Positions 1-8,224 of a stretch of 33,102 nucleotides of DNA are shown here, piece by piece. The DNA is taken from positions 1 to 33,102 of the forward strand of contig JANQRD010000258.1 of NCBI GenBank assembly GCA_028284725.1, written 5' to 3'. A program made the position numbers and the translations under genes. A model generated the notes under the pieces. That model ran no database searches. It was given only the letters and a program-made list of their open reading frames with translations, and had not been told where the DNA came from. Position 1 is the first letter of the stretch. Each line of letters starts with the position of its first letter. The stretch is from Allomuricauda sp. (lineage in GTDB: Bacteria; Bacteroidota; Bacteroidia; Flavobacteriales; Flavobacteriaceae).

Positions 1-1440
1 TACCTTGTTTTGGCCCCCTAACTTGCCAATGGTTTTCATATACTCCTGAAAGCCGCCCGTCCGTATAGGGGTGATTTTCAACGGCTGCAAAATGTTACCC
101 ACTATAAGGTCATAGTAATAAGTATTTTGTTTTTGCATGCTTTCATCAATGTGGTGCGAGAATTTAGCGATATCGGATGGAGGCTTTTCAAATTCGATAA
201 ACCATTCGTGATAAGGGAGTTCATCTTGAGTAGGTGTAATTTGAGGTGCAACGGTAAACTCATTCACCAAAGCATCTGTGCTTTCGATTGCAGTTTTGAT
301 GGCTTCTTCCACCTCTTTGGCAATTACATGCTCTCCAAAAGCGGAAATAAAATGTTTGATTCTCCCGGATACTACCACTTTATAGGGACTCAAGGAAACA
401 AACCGAACGGTATCTCCCAGGTTATACGCCCAAAGTCCTGCATCTGTGGAAATAATCATGGCATAATCCACTCCAATCTCAACATCGGCAATGGTAAGGC
501 GCTTTGGGTTTTCATCAAAAAAGTCGTCTACCTTTATAAATTCATAGAAGATTCCTGAATTCAATAACAAGAGCATGCCTGTTTCTTTTTGAGAATCTTG
601 ATAGGCAAAAAAACCCTCGCTGGCCGGAAAAAGTTCAATACTATCCACATTTCGACCAATTAGGTTTTCAAACTTGGCTCGGTAAGGTTCATAATTGACC
701 CCTCCATAAATAAACAGTTGGAAGTTTTTGAACAAATCACCCACCTTTTTGCCCGACTTAGAACGGAGCTTTTCAAAATACATCTGCACCCATGACGGTA
801 TTCCGGCAATAACTGTCATGTTCTCATGTTCAGTCTCCTCTATAATTTTATCCACCTTTGTTTCCCAATCCTCAATACAATTGGTCTCCCAACTGGGAAG
901 TCGGTTCTTTTGCAGATAGTTGGGAACATAATGGGCAGAAATTCCTGAAAGACGGCCTAATTTTATACCTCCCTTTTCCTCAAGCACAGGACTCCCCTGT
1001 AAAAAAATCATTCGGCCATCCACAAAGTCAGTGTTTCCTGTTTCATAAATGTAGTTTAGGATGGCATTGCGTGATGCCTCTACCTGATGCTTTATGGACT
1101 GTTTAGTGATTGGTATATACTTGACACCGGAAGTCGTACCAGAAGTTTTTGCGAAATAAATAGGCTTTTCGGGCCAAAGTACATCTTTCTGCCCATCAAA
1201 TATGTTTTTTACATAGTCTTTCAACTGCTCGTAATCCCTCACTGGTACTTTCTTAACGAAATCCTTGTGGGAAGTAATCGTCGAGAAGTCATGATCCTTG
1301 CCAAACTTGGTGTTTTTGGCCGACGAAATAAGATGCCGGAAAACCTTTTGTTGGGTCTCCACGGGGTTTTTGACCCATTTAGCCGTTTTTCGCGCTATAC
1401 GATTGGCAAAGAGCTTTGCACCAAATGTTTTTAACGACAT
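1..1440 (-). CDS. GH3 family acyl-adenylate-forming protein (3' end beyond window)
   Basis: The reading frame opens with ATG at 1440 and stays open for 480 codons to the left edge, so the C-terminus (probably a few tens of residues) is missing. The translation begins MSLKTFGAKLFANRIARKTA and carries the ATP-binding motif SGTTSG at about residues 100-105, followed by KYIPIT, as in GH3/auxin-responsive-promoter proteins, which belong to the ANL adenylating superfamily. Plant GH3 enzymes join amino acids to acyl hormones; the substrate of bacterial versions is not established, so amide or ester ligase activity is only inferred. The start codon directly follows the TAA of the M23 peptidase gene (stop 1441-1443), so the two are almost certainly co-transcribed and translationally coupled. 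The family call is firm; the function is not. Confidence 0.85.
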   Translation of the reverse strand, partial: MSLKTFGAKLFANRIARKTAKWVKNPVETQQKVFRHLISSAKNTKFGKDHDFSTITSHKDFVKKVPVRDYEQLKDYVKNIFDGQKDVLWPEKPIYFAKTSGTTSGVKYIPITKQSIKHQVEASRNAILNYIYETGNTDFVDGRMIFLQGSPVLEEKGGIKLGRLSGISAHYVPNYLQKNRLPSWETNCIEDWETKVDKIIEETEHENMTVIAGIPSWVQMYFEKLRSKSGKKVGDLFKNFQLFIYGGVNYEPYRAKFENLIGRNVDSIELFPASEGFFAYQDSQKETGMLLLLNSGIFYEFIKVDDFFDENPKRLTIADVEIGVDYAMIISTDAGLWAYNLGDTVRFVSLSPYKVVVSGRIKHFISAFGEHVIAKEVEEAIKTAIESTDALVNEFTVAPQITPTQDELPYHEWFIEFEKPPSDIAKFSHHIDESMQKQNTYYYDLIVGNILQPLKITPIRTGGFQEYMKTIGKLGGQNKV

Positions 1441-2313
1441 TTAATTGAAATCAATATAATTCAAAGGATTCACAGGTTTTCCCTTTTTCCAAAGTTCAAA
1501 ATGCAGATGGGGGCCTGTGGTGAGCTCACCGGTATTCCCAATTGAGGCGATGACCTCTCCAGCCTTTACCAAATCGCCCTGTGATTTGCTCAAGGAACCA
1601 TTGTGCTTATAAACTGAGGTAAGATTATTATCCTGATGCTCTATGATGATTACGTATCCGGTTTCGGAAGTCCATTCCGAAAAGAGGACTGTACCATCCG
1701 CAATCGACTTCACTGGAGTATCCTTTGGTGCAACCACGTCAACAGCATAGTGTTTGTTCTCAGGATCATACCCTTGCGATAAAGTTCCATTGATGGGGGA
1801 AAACAGCAAGGAGCCCACGTTTTCTATGTTCCTTTCAAAAAGATTGTATTTGTCCTCGAGCTCTACTTCTTCCCGGAGCAGCAAGTCCTCCCGTATAGGT
1901 GTAAGGTCTACAGTTGATGGATCCAATTTATACTTTTCAAATAGTGAATCGCGATTGACCTCATTATTTTTAATATCTCCACGAAGAACTAAACGTACAT
2001 TGTCCAAATACCTATTGGTATAATTTAACACTGTAACTAGGGAATCCGTCCTATAGGTAAGCTCCGTGGCCTGTCTTTTTAGACGTGTTGAAGAATATCC
2101 GGGGATGTATTCTCTTAAAGGAGTGAACGCAATAATAAGGGTGGTCAACCCAATCAATACTATAATAAAAAGTGTTCCTGTCACAAAAACATTGAGTCTG
2201 TTGAGCTTAAAGGAAATCTTTTCCTCGAAGGTATTTTCATTCAAAATAACCAGCCGATACTTATGCAGCAGCTTTCGCTTTATCTCTTTCCTTTTTTTCT
2301 TGTCCCGTGCCAT
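1441..2313 (-). CDS. M23 family peptidoglycan endopeptidase (LytM domain), membrane anchored
   Basis: This 290-residue protein has a basic cytoplasmic N-terminus (MARDKKKRKEIKRKLL), one membrane helix at about residues 44-65, a linker with coiled-coil character, and a C-terminal LytM/M23 domain. Zinc-site elements are visible as H..AVDVVAPKDTPV and the terminal HLHFELW motif. M23 enzymes cleave peptidoglycan cross-links in the periplasm and contribute to growth and division; in Bacteroidota this arrangement is common. I start it at ATG 2313 rather than the in-frame TTG at 2322, because the TTG lies inside the probable -7 promoter box (2320-2327) and the MARDKKK start is typical of the family. 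The stop abuts the GH3-family start, forming a two-gene operon that diverges from tatA. Confidence 0.88.
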   Translation of the reverse strand: MARDKKKRKEIKRKLLHKYRLVILNENTFEEKISFKLNRLNVFVTGTLFIIVLIGLTTLIIAFTPLREYIPGYSSTRLKRQATELTYRTDSLVTVLNYTNRYLDNVRLVLRGDIKNNEVNRDSLFEKYKLDPSTVDLTPIREDLLLREEVELEDKYNLFERNIENVGSLLFSPINGTLSQGYDPENKHYAVDVVAPKDTPVKSIADGTVLFSEWTSETGYVIIIEHQDNNLTSVYKHNGSLSKSQGDLVKAGEVIASIGNTGELTTGPHLHFELWKKGKPVNPLNYIDFN

Positions 2314-2319
2314 AATGGA

Positions 2320-2327
2320 CAAAGATA
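2320..2327 (-). promoter_or_regulatory. Bacteroidota -7 promoter box (TATCTTTG) of the M23 gene
   Basis: On the minus strand the sequence reads TATCTTTG, a perfect TAnnTTTG. Its final G is only 6 nt from the A of the ATG at 2313, so the transcript would have almost no leader. No convincing -33 TTTG partner was identified. Confidence 0.55.
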
Positions 2328-2482
2328 ACCTTAGATTTTAATTTAAGCTGTTAAGCTTTTTAAAATGCTGAATAGCAGCTATTTTATCCTTTAAGCAATT
2401 TGTATTCCTAATTTTCGTTAATGGCCTAGAGCCTTACGGTTCTTTTTAGTACTTTTACTTTTCATTTTAAGGCATTGTTATT

Positions 2483-2677
2483 ATGATTGCTCAAACTATA
2501 TTTCTTGGTATGCTAGGTCCATGGCAGATAGTACTTATTGTACTGGTCGTTCTTTTGCTTTTTGGAGGCAAAAAGATTCCTGAACTAATGAGAGGTTTGG
2601 GTAGTGGTATCAAAGAATTCAAAGATGCTTCCAAGGACGAGGAAAAATTGGAAGAAGGCAAGGAATCTGATTCCTAA
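2483..2677 (+). CDS. tatA: Twin-arginine translocase TatA/TatE family subunit
   Basis: This 64-residue protein starts [20 protein letters not shown]. It has a short periplasmic N-terminus, one hydrophobic helix (about residues 12-28), the FGG-K-KIPEL hinge typical of TatA, an amphipathic helix ([14 protein letters not shown]) and a short acidic tail. TatA multimerises in the inner membrane to form the passage for folded proteins brought by TatBC. The length and [14 protein letters not shown] motif fit TatA rather than TatB. No tatC lies nearby, which is normal for Bacteroidota where tat genes are scattered. It diverges from the M23 gene and precedes the OmpA-family gene by about 230 nt. The start is the ATG at 2483; no strong Shine-Dalgarno is visible, also normal in this phylum. 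Confidence 0.93.
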   Translation: MIAQTIFLGMLGPWQIVLIVLVVLLLFGGKKIPELMRGLGSGIKEFKDASKDEEKLEEGKESDS

Positions 2678-2882
2678 TTCTAGATTTTTATACTGTATTT
2701 TCCTACGCAACAAAGTCCCGTATTTAAAGGGTTTCTCGATAAAGAACCACACATTTGCTGCGTACACGCCATAAATTACCCCTTTCACAACAAAAAATTA
2801 CAAACGCTACTACCTTATTCTATTTTAGCGTTTGAAACTAACGTCAAGTGCTTGATGCTTGCGTTTACTCATCACCGGATAG

Positions 2883-2890
2883 TAATTTTG
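2883..2890 (+). promoter_or_regulatory. Probable -7 promoter box (TAATTTTG) of the OmpA-family gene
   Basis: TAATTTTG matches TAnnTTTG and lies 16 nt upstream of the ATG at 2907. A GTTTAC stretch about 20 nt further upstream could be a weak -33 element. Confidence 0.45.
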
Positions 2891-2906
2891 TGCTAACGGA
2901 GTGATT

Positions 2907-4967
2907 ATGAGAAGACTTATTATAACGGCATTCTTATTTAGCGTACTTGGGCTACAATCCCAGGAAGTCTCCCTATTGCAGTTCGAGGATGGGAACATGC
3001 TCCAAGCTCCAAGCGAAACTACTGCCGCTTCCTTCTCGAAGACTGAATTCATGGCCCAGTTAGATGATCTCAACAACCGTGAACTTACTCGTTTCATCCG
3101 CAAAAAGGGCATTACCACTAAGCTTATTAAAAAGGCAGACCAATACTTTGGCAAAATGTGGTACGCTGAGGCTGCACGTATCTACGATATGGTACTCGAA
3201 AAAAGCGAGGCGGAACACTCGTTCGATTTACTTTCTAAAGCCGGAGACTCCCACTATTATAGTGGAAATCTTGAGAAATCATACAAATGGTATCACGAAC
3301 TCTACGAGACCTTTAAGGACCAAATTACAGAGGAGCGTTTTTTTAAATACGCCCACTCGCTAAAAGGAACCGGTCGTTATCGTAGGGCAGCAAAACTTAC
3401 CCAATTGTTCCGGCAAAAAAGGGAACAACCTTTAAAAGATCTCCCTAGGGAAAGCATTATATGGACCAAAACTTCCATGGTGAAGATTAAGAACATGGCC
3501 ATAAATTCAAAATATTCCGATTTTTCACCCATGTTCCACAACGATACTGAAGTTGTTTTTGCCTCTTCATTGGATTCTTCGTTTTTGACAACCCGAAGGT
3601 ACAGATGGAACAACCAGCCTTACCTAGATCTATATGTGGCCAAAAAAAATGTGGGCGGTGAAGATTTGACCAGTCCGAAAAAGTTCTCCAAAAAAATAAA
3701 TACAAAATACCACGAAGCCTCAGTGGCATTTTCTCCCGATCAACAAACCATCTATTTTACCCGTAACAATTTCGGAAAACGACTAAAGCGTGGAAAAAAT
3801 GGCATAAATCACTTGAAGATTTATCGATCTAGAATGGTAGATGGTGAGTGGACCAAGGCGGTGGAGTTGCCTTTTAATAGTGAGAATTTCTCCAACGGAC
3901 ACCCTTCCATCAGTCCCGATGGCAAAAAAATGTATTTTGTCTCCGATCGGCCCGGCGGTTTCGGGCAGACCGATGTATATGTAGTTGACATTCTTAAAAA
4001 CGGACGGTTTTCCGAACCCAAAAATCTTGGGAGAACCATCAACACCGATAAAAAGGAAATGTTCCCGTACATTACGGAAAATGCGCTCTATTTATCCTCT
4101 GACAGGACTATGGGTGTTGGCGGATTGGATATCTATAAATCCGATTATGCGGAAGGTGTCTTCAGCGTGGCCGTGAATTTGGGCGAGCCCATCAATAGCC
4201 GAAGGGATGACTTCTCCTATATTATTGATCAAAATGGGGAAAAAGGATATTTCGCTTCCAATAGAAAAGGCGGGAAAGGGGATGACGATATTTATTCCTT
4301 TACCTATATTGAAAATCTAAATGCCATTTCCGGGGTTATTTCTGATGAAGTTTCAGGAGAAGCTATTGCCGATGCCTCCATCACTTTATTTGATAAGGAC
4401 AATGTTAGGGTGGCAGACTTAAAAACAGCTCCTGATGGTAGCTTTGTCTTTAAAGACCTAAAACCAATGTCCGACTACACTTTAAAGACGGAAAAGAAAG
4501 GTTACTTTGAAAAGGAAATTCCCATCTCCACTAAAAACAACATCAATATTAATGTTGACCATTCCCTGAGACAATTAGAGGAGATTATTACAGAAGAAAA
4601 AGGCGTGCTAAAACTGGAGACTGAGGCCATTTATTTTGATTTTGACCGATTCAATATTAAAAAGCGAGCTTCAGAGGAGCTGGATAAACTCGTTGAGGTA
4701 ATGAACGAATATCCAGAAATGGTCATCAAAATTGAATCCCATACGGATGCTATTGGTGATAGTGCCTACAACAAATACCTGTCGGATAAACGGGCAAAGT
4801 CCACTAGGGACTATATTGTTTCCAAGGGCATAGATGCCTCCAGAATCCAAAGTGCTATCGGGTACGGTGAAGAAAAGCTGCTCAACGATTGTTCCGATGG
4901 AGTCCGGTGCTCCCGAGCAAATCATGCACAAAACCGGCGATCCGAATTTATCATCGTCAATATGTAA
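2907..4967 (+). CDS. OmpA family protein with TPR-like, PD40 beta-propeller and regulatory-like domains
   Basis: This 686-residue outer-membrane or periplasmic protein has a signal peptide of about 18 residues (MRRLIITAFLFSVLGLQSQ), a helical TPR-like section (about 40-160), and PD40 propeller repeats (about 200-460) with motifs such as SPDGKKMYFVSDRPGGFG and YFASNRKGGKGDDDIY. A carboxypeptidase-regulatory-like beta domain (about 471-550) and a C-terminal OmpA peptidoglycan-binding domain (about 573-686) follow. The OmpA domain shows IYFDFDRFNI, SHTDAIGD and NRRSEF, with a cysteine pair in DCSDGVRC that is common in flavobacterial versions. Such proteins usually tether the outer membrane to peptidoglycan and often pair with PorP/SprF genes, but here it stands apart from one. 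ATG 2907 is preferred over the in-frame GTG at 2901 because it gives a cleaner signal peptide and fits the promoter position. Confidence 0.9.
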   Translation: MRRLIITAFLFSVLGLQSQEVSLLQFEDGNMLQAPSETTAASFSKTEFMAQLDDLNNRELTRFIRKKGITTKLIKKADQYFGKMWYAEAARIYDMVLEKSEAEHSFDLLSKAGDSHYYSGNLEKSYKWYHELYETFKDQITEERFFKYAHSLKGTGRYRRAAKLTQLFRQKREQPLKDLPRESIIWTKTSMVKIKNMAINSKYSDFSPMFHNDTEVVFASSLDSSFLTTRRYRWNNQPYLDLYVAKKNVGGEDLTSPKKFSKKINTKYHEASVAFSPDQQTIYFTRNNFGKRLKRGKNGINHLKIYRSRMVDGEWTKAVELPFNSENFSNGHPSISPDGKKMYFVSDRPGGFGQTDVYVVDILKNGRFSEPKNLGRTINTDKKEMFPYITENALYLSSDRTMGVGGLDIYKSDYAEGVFSVAVNLGEPINSRRDDFSYIIDQNGEKGYFASNRKGGKGDDDIYSFTYIENLNAISGVISDEVSGEAIADASITLFDKDNVRVADLKTAPDGSFVFKDLKPMSDYTLKTEKKGYFEKEIPISTKNNININVDHSLRQLEEIITEEKGVLKLETEAIYFDFDRFNIKKRASEELDKLVEVMNEYPEMVIKIESHTDAIGDSAYNKYLSDKRAKSTRDYIVSKGIDASRIQSAIGYGEEKLLNDCSDGVRCSRANHAQNRRSEFIIVNM

Positions 4968-4970
4968 TAC

Positions 4971-4997
4971 AAAAAGCCCCGATTTTGGGGCTTTTTT
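4971..4997 (+). terminator. Rho-independent terminator after the OmpA-family gene
   Basis: AAAAAGCCCC, a GATTTT loop, then GGGGCTTTTTT forms a strong stem followed by a T-run. It begins 4 nt after the stop codon. Confidence 0.85.
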
Positions 4998-5212
4998 CTT
5001 GACTAAACTTTCGAGTATGCAGTACATCGACATTTCATTCGATATTCTGCTATCCCTACACAGTGTTTTATCGGCAAAAAAATACAGTTTATAGGAGATT
5101 CGTTTTTGTAGGGTTTTTCATCATTCATTTTTGGTCTTTCATCCGTTAGTTTTTCCGACCCGCCCATAAAACCGAATCTTTGCTTTGTCTTTAAATCTTA
5201 AAAATCTGACTT

Positions 5213-5383
5213 ATGAAAAAATTAGTACTCATTAAAGAAATTTACTTGGAAGGATTCAGAAACTTGGGTCATTTTCTTATCCAAAAATATTTTAAGGTGT
5301 TTGCCTGGTTTAGTTTCATCATGTTTTTCATAGTGCTTTACGCATTTGTTTATCGAATTGCAACAGGATTCGCCTTTGATTAA
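5213..5383 (+). CDS. Small single-pass membrane protein, 56 aa (possibly DUF6747-type)
   Basis: A short ORF runs from ATG 5213 to TAA 5381-5383 and encodes MKKLVLIKEIYLEGFRNLGH, then a basic QKYFKVF patch, a hydrophobic helix (about residues 30-46) and the end YRIATGFAFD. The ordered layout (amphipathic N-terminal helix, one membrane span, short polar tail) and the isolated setting between two terminators suggest a genuine gene. From memory it resembles a small conserved Flavobacteriaceae family (DUF6747), but I could not check this. Its function is unknown; an inner-membrane location is inferred. A near-match -7 box (AATCTTTG, 5175-5182) lies 30 nt upstream of the start. Confidence 0.75.
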   Translation: MKKLVLIKEIYLEGFRNLGHFLIQKYFKVFAWFSFIMFFIVLYAFVYRIATGFAFD

Positions 5384-5411
5384 GAATTCCTTTTTTTAAG
5401 CATTTAGAGAA

Positions 5412-5449
5412 CAAAAAAGCCCAGTATGTTGGGAGACACTGGGCTTTTC
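5412..5449. terminator. Bidirectional terminator between the 56-aa gene and the DUF4837 gene
   Basis: AAAAAAGCCCAGT and ACTGGGCTTTT form a perfect stem with A-run and T-run on opposite sides. It can therefore stop transcripts converging from both the plus-strand small gene and the minus-strand DUF4837 gene. Confidence 0.85.
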
Positions 5450-5470
5450 TGCTCTAATCTTTATTTGCTC

Positions 5471-6457
5471 TCAAGAACCCTGATTGAACTTCACGGTTTT
5501 CAGTATAGCCTCAAGTTCGAACATATAATCCCTTTTTTCTTGCGACGGTGCAAAGGTGAATCCCTCTAGCACCAATTTTCTTTTATTTTCTTGATCGTTG
5601 ATGATGTAGGTTAAAAATGGCCCCGCCATAGGGTATCCATTAATTTCCCATATTCCCCTGGCCTCGGCTGCTTTTTTTCCTCCAATCTGCGCCGGAAATA
5701 CATGTGGTGCAAAGGCTTTTTCCGTCATCATAAAAGTGCCATCATAAGGACCTGGCACATATTTTTTCCCAATCGAATCTCGCATCCTTACAATGTCATT
5801 CACAAAGGTTGAATCGTTAGTAAAACTATCCCACGGCATTTCATAGGCTATGATGTTCATATTGCCTTTGGGAATCTGTATGTCCATCCAAACAAAATTC
5901 TTTTCCCGTTTTCCAACCTTATATAGTGATGGTACGTTCAAGCTGATACCAAACTCTTCCTCAAAGGCTTTGTCCTTGGTCAAGGAACGCTGAAAGCGTT
6001 TTTGTGCCTCTTCCATTTCCACTTTTTTAAATGCGGCTATCGCCATTCCAGACAGGGAATCCAAGTTTGCTGCAAAGTCGTTATAGGTTTCCCCCTTTAC
6101 TACGGCAACTTTCTGTGGAGCGGCATACACATTCGTTTTTATGTAGGCCCGCGAGATGGTATCCTCTTCCACGAAAAGCACAGATCTTGAATACGCCGTT
6201 GCTCCCTTAAAAACCTGTGGTGGAATCTGTGTAATGGAAAACTTGGGTTCGCCTTGTGGAAGTCCCAATACCGGAGCGGCAAAATGTTCTCTTATTTTGT
6301 CCCCGACCGCTCCTTTCCAGAGTTCGGTGTCCATCACCACCATTAATGAATTTATACCTCCAGTGGAGGGGGGAAGAAATCTTTTCTTAGGTCCTGAATT
6401 ACATGAGAGCAGCACCACAAAAAGTATGGTGAGGCATAGTGTTCCTATTTTTTTCAT
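5471..6457 (-). CDS. DUF4837 family lipoprotein
   Basis: This 328-residue protein begins MKKIGTLCLTILFVVLLSCN, a clear lipoprotein signal with lipobox LLSC (Cys at about residue 19). The mature part matches my recollection of the DUF4837 family, which is confined to Bacteroidota: an N-terminal GGINSLMVVMD segment, a mid-protein MDIQIPKGNMNIIAYEM segment and a C-terminal region with a GIWEINGYPMAGPF stretch. The biochemical role is unknown. It starts 12 nt after the stop of the LysM transglycosylase gene and is surely in the same transcript, so a role in the cell envelope is a reasonable guess. The start is ATG 6457; the gene ends just before a bidirectional terminator. Confidence 0.85.
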   Translation of the reverse strand: MKKIGTLCLTILFVVLLSCNSGPKKRFLPPSTGGINSLMVVMDTELWKGAVGDKIREHFAAPVLGLPQGEPKFSITQIPPQVFKGATAYSRSVLFVEEDTISRAYIKTNVYAAPQKVAVVKGETYNDFAANLDSLSGMAIAAFKKVEMEEAQKRFQRSLTKDKAFEEEFGISLNVPSLYKVGKREKNFVWMDIQIPKGNMNIIAYEMPWDSFTNDSTFVNDIVRMRDSIGKKYVPGPYDGTFMMTEKAFAPHVFPAQIGGKKAAEARGIWEINGYPMAGPFLTYIINDQENKRKLVLEGFTFAPSQEKRDYMFELEAILKTVKFNQGS

Positions 6458-6469
6458 CTTGCTTTAAAT

Positions 6470-8107
6470 TTACGAAGAACAATCGCACAATTTGAGTTTT
6501 GTGCCCGGTTTTAAATTATTACCGCTAAGACCGTTCCATTTTCGTAAATCTTCTATGGTTACCCCTGGATATTTTCTGGAAATCGTCCAAAGTGAATCTC
6601 CTTCTTGCACCGTATGAATTTTTGCATCACCCGCTAAAGCTCCGGAAGGCGACTTTTTTGAAGGCTTTGAAGTAGTTGCCGTTTTTGGGATATACGGTTT
6701 TCTTGGAAAAATGGTCAATCGCTGCCCTATGCGAAGATTGTTGCTTCGCAATCCATTCCATCTTTTGATTTGGCTAACTCCAACACCATATCGTTCTGCA
6801 ATCTTTCCTAAATAATCTCCACTTCTTACTTTGTATCGGATTTGGTTTTTGGTCTCCACATATCGGGGCAGGGGTTTTTCCAAAGAATCCAGTTCCTTTT
6901 TGGCGTAGGCATAAATGGCCTCCTCATTGTTCACAAACTTGCCAATTTTGGTAATAGGCAACCGCAGAACATAAGTCTTTCCTTTGATTTTAGGTATGAT
7001 GTTGAGTTTATAGGCCGGGTTCAGCATCTCCAACTCTTCCTTACTAATATCCACTAGTTTGGCAATTTGATCGAACGTGATCATATTCTTTACATGGATG
7101 GTATCCGTTTCAAAGTAGGGCCGTTCCGCTTTTTTATATTGCAAGCCATGCTCTTCAGCATACTCAAAAATGTACATCGTCGCCAAAAAAGCAGGTAGGT
7201 ATCCCGCAGTTTCACGTGGAAGATTTCTTCTGATGTTCCAATAGTTTTTATAGCCGCCCGATCTTCGAATGGCTTTGTTTACGTTCCCCGGTCCTGAATT
7301 ATAGGCCGCGAGTGCCAGATCCCAGTCATTGAAAATCTCATACAGCTTGGACAAGTATTTACAGGCCGCCTTGGTGGCATAAATGGGGTCATTGCGTTCG
7401 TCGACATAACTGCTTACATCGAGTCCGTACATTTTTCCGGTACCGTACATAAATTGCCATAACCCTTTTGCGCCTACCCTAGATCTCGCCCTTGGATTTA
7501 AGGCTGATTCAACAATCGCCAAATATTTTATTTCGAGTGGAATGTCATGATTGTCCAATTCCTGTTCAAACAGCGGAAAATAAAATTGGCTTGCCGTCAA
7601 CATTCGCTGCATCAAATCCTTTTTGCGCACCAAGAAAGATTTGATGACACTTTCCAAAGATGAATTATATGAAATGTTGAAGGGGGTTTTTTCATCCAAA
7701 AGGGCCAATCGAGCCTTTAAAGTATCCGTTGGAAGGTCTACAACTTCTAAATTCTCCGCTGCAGGATTCTGGACCTCAAGCAACATTTCACTAAATAGTT
7801 GTGCGCTTTCGTGAAGTTCCCGTAGCCAAAGGCTGTCATATTTCCGAGCTTCCTCCAAATCCTGTAAATGAACTTTATCGGATAAACTCAAAACCTCCCC
7901 AGCAACTTGGCCATCGATGGAGTTTTGTTCAGCCTTTAGGTTCAGTGGCTGCACTTGATTTGTGGCGGAAGAGTCGTTCTCTTCAGAGGGAATCAAAACT
8001 TCAGTTGAGTTTGCCTGTTTGGAAGTAATAGAGTCCTTTTCCTGTGCAAACAAGAAGGTCGAAAATAGCAGTGCTGCCCAGACAGCTGTCTTACATTTTT
8101 GGTTCAT
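6470..8107 (-). CDS. Membrane-bound lytic murein transglycosylase, MltD-like, with two LysM domains
   Basis: This 545-residue protein has a signal peptide (MNQKCKTAVWAALLFSTFLF, cut near AQ), a charged linker of about 100 residues, an SLT (lysozyme-like) domain at about 175-300, and two LysM domains at about 422-470 and 495-543. The SLT domain shows AIVESALNP with the catalytic Glu, GLWQFMYGTGKMYGL and LALAAYNSGPGNV, the hallmarks of MltD-type enzymes. It cleaves glycan strands non-hydrolytically to give 1,6-anhydromuropeptides, and the LysM domains bind the glycan. I use ATG 8107; the in-frame TTG at 8134 would spoil the signal peptide. It lies between pgk (117 nt upstream) and DUF4837 (12 nt downstream), and may be read from both the pgk promoter and its own. 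Confidence 0.9.
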   Translation of the reverse strand: MNQKCKTAVWAALLFSTFLFAQEKDSITSKQANSTEVLIPSEENDSSATNQVQPLNLKAEQNSIDGQVAGEVLSLSDKVHLQDLEEARKYDSLWLRELHESAQLFSEMLLEVQNPAAENLEVVDLPTDTLKARLALLDEKTPFNISYNSSLESVIKSFLVRKKDLMQRMLTASQFYFPLFEQELDNHDIPLEIKYLAIVESALNPRARSRVGAKGLWQFMYGTGKMYGLDVSSYVDERNDPIYATKAACKYLSKLYEIFNDWDLALAAYNSGPGNVNKAIRRSGGYKNYWNIRRNLPRETAGYLPAFLATMYIFEYAEEHGLQYKKAERPYFETDTIHVKNMITFDQIAKLVDISKEELEMLNPAYKLNIIPKIKGKTYVLRLPITKIGKFVNNEEAIYAYAKKELDSLEKPLPRYVETKNQIRYKVRSGDYLGKIAERYGVGVSQIKRWNGLRSNNLRIGQRLTIFPRKPYIPKTATTSKPSKKSPSGALAGDAKIHTVQEGDSLWTISRKYPGVTIEDLRKWNGLSGNNLKPGTKLKLCDCSS

Positions 8108-8224
8108 TTGGACGAGGTTTGGTTTTTGGGGCAAACGAAAATGGTGTTTTTTTCCGAAAAAATAAAGTGTTCGGCCAAAAACATCTATGTTTGGGACTTC
8201 GCCTATGAATTCATAACGTGAAGG

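Noticed and set aside
127..558. A 143-codon plus-strand ORF at the left edge
   Set aside because: It is antisense to the GH3-family gene, which has a clear ANL motif and full-length frame.
2585..2788. A 67-codon minus-strand ORF over tatA and its downstream gap
   Set aside because: It lies mostly antisense to tatA and has no family features.
8204..8215. Perfect 12-bp palindrome TATGAATTCATA between pgk and the transglycosylase gene
   Set aside because: A 12-bp A/T-rich palindrome is easily found by chance and has no supporting context.
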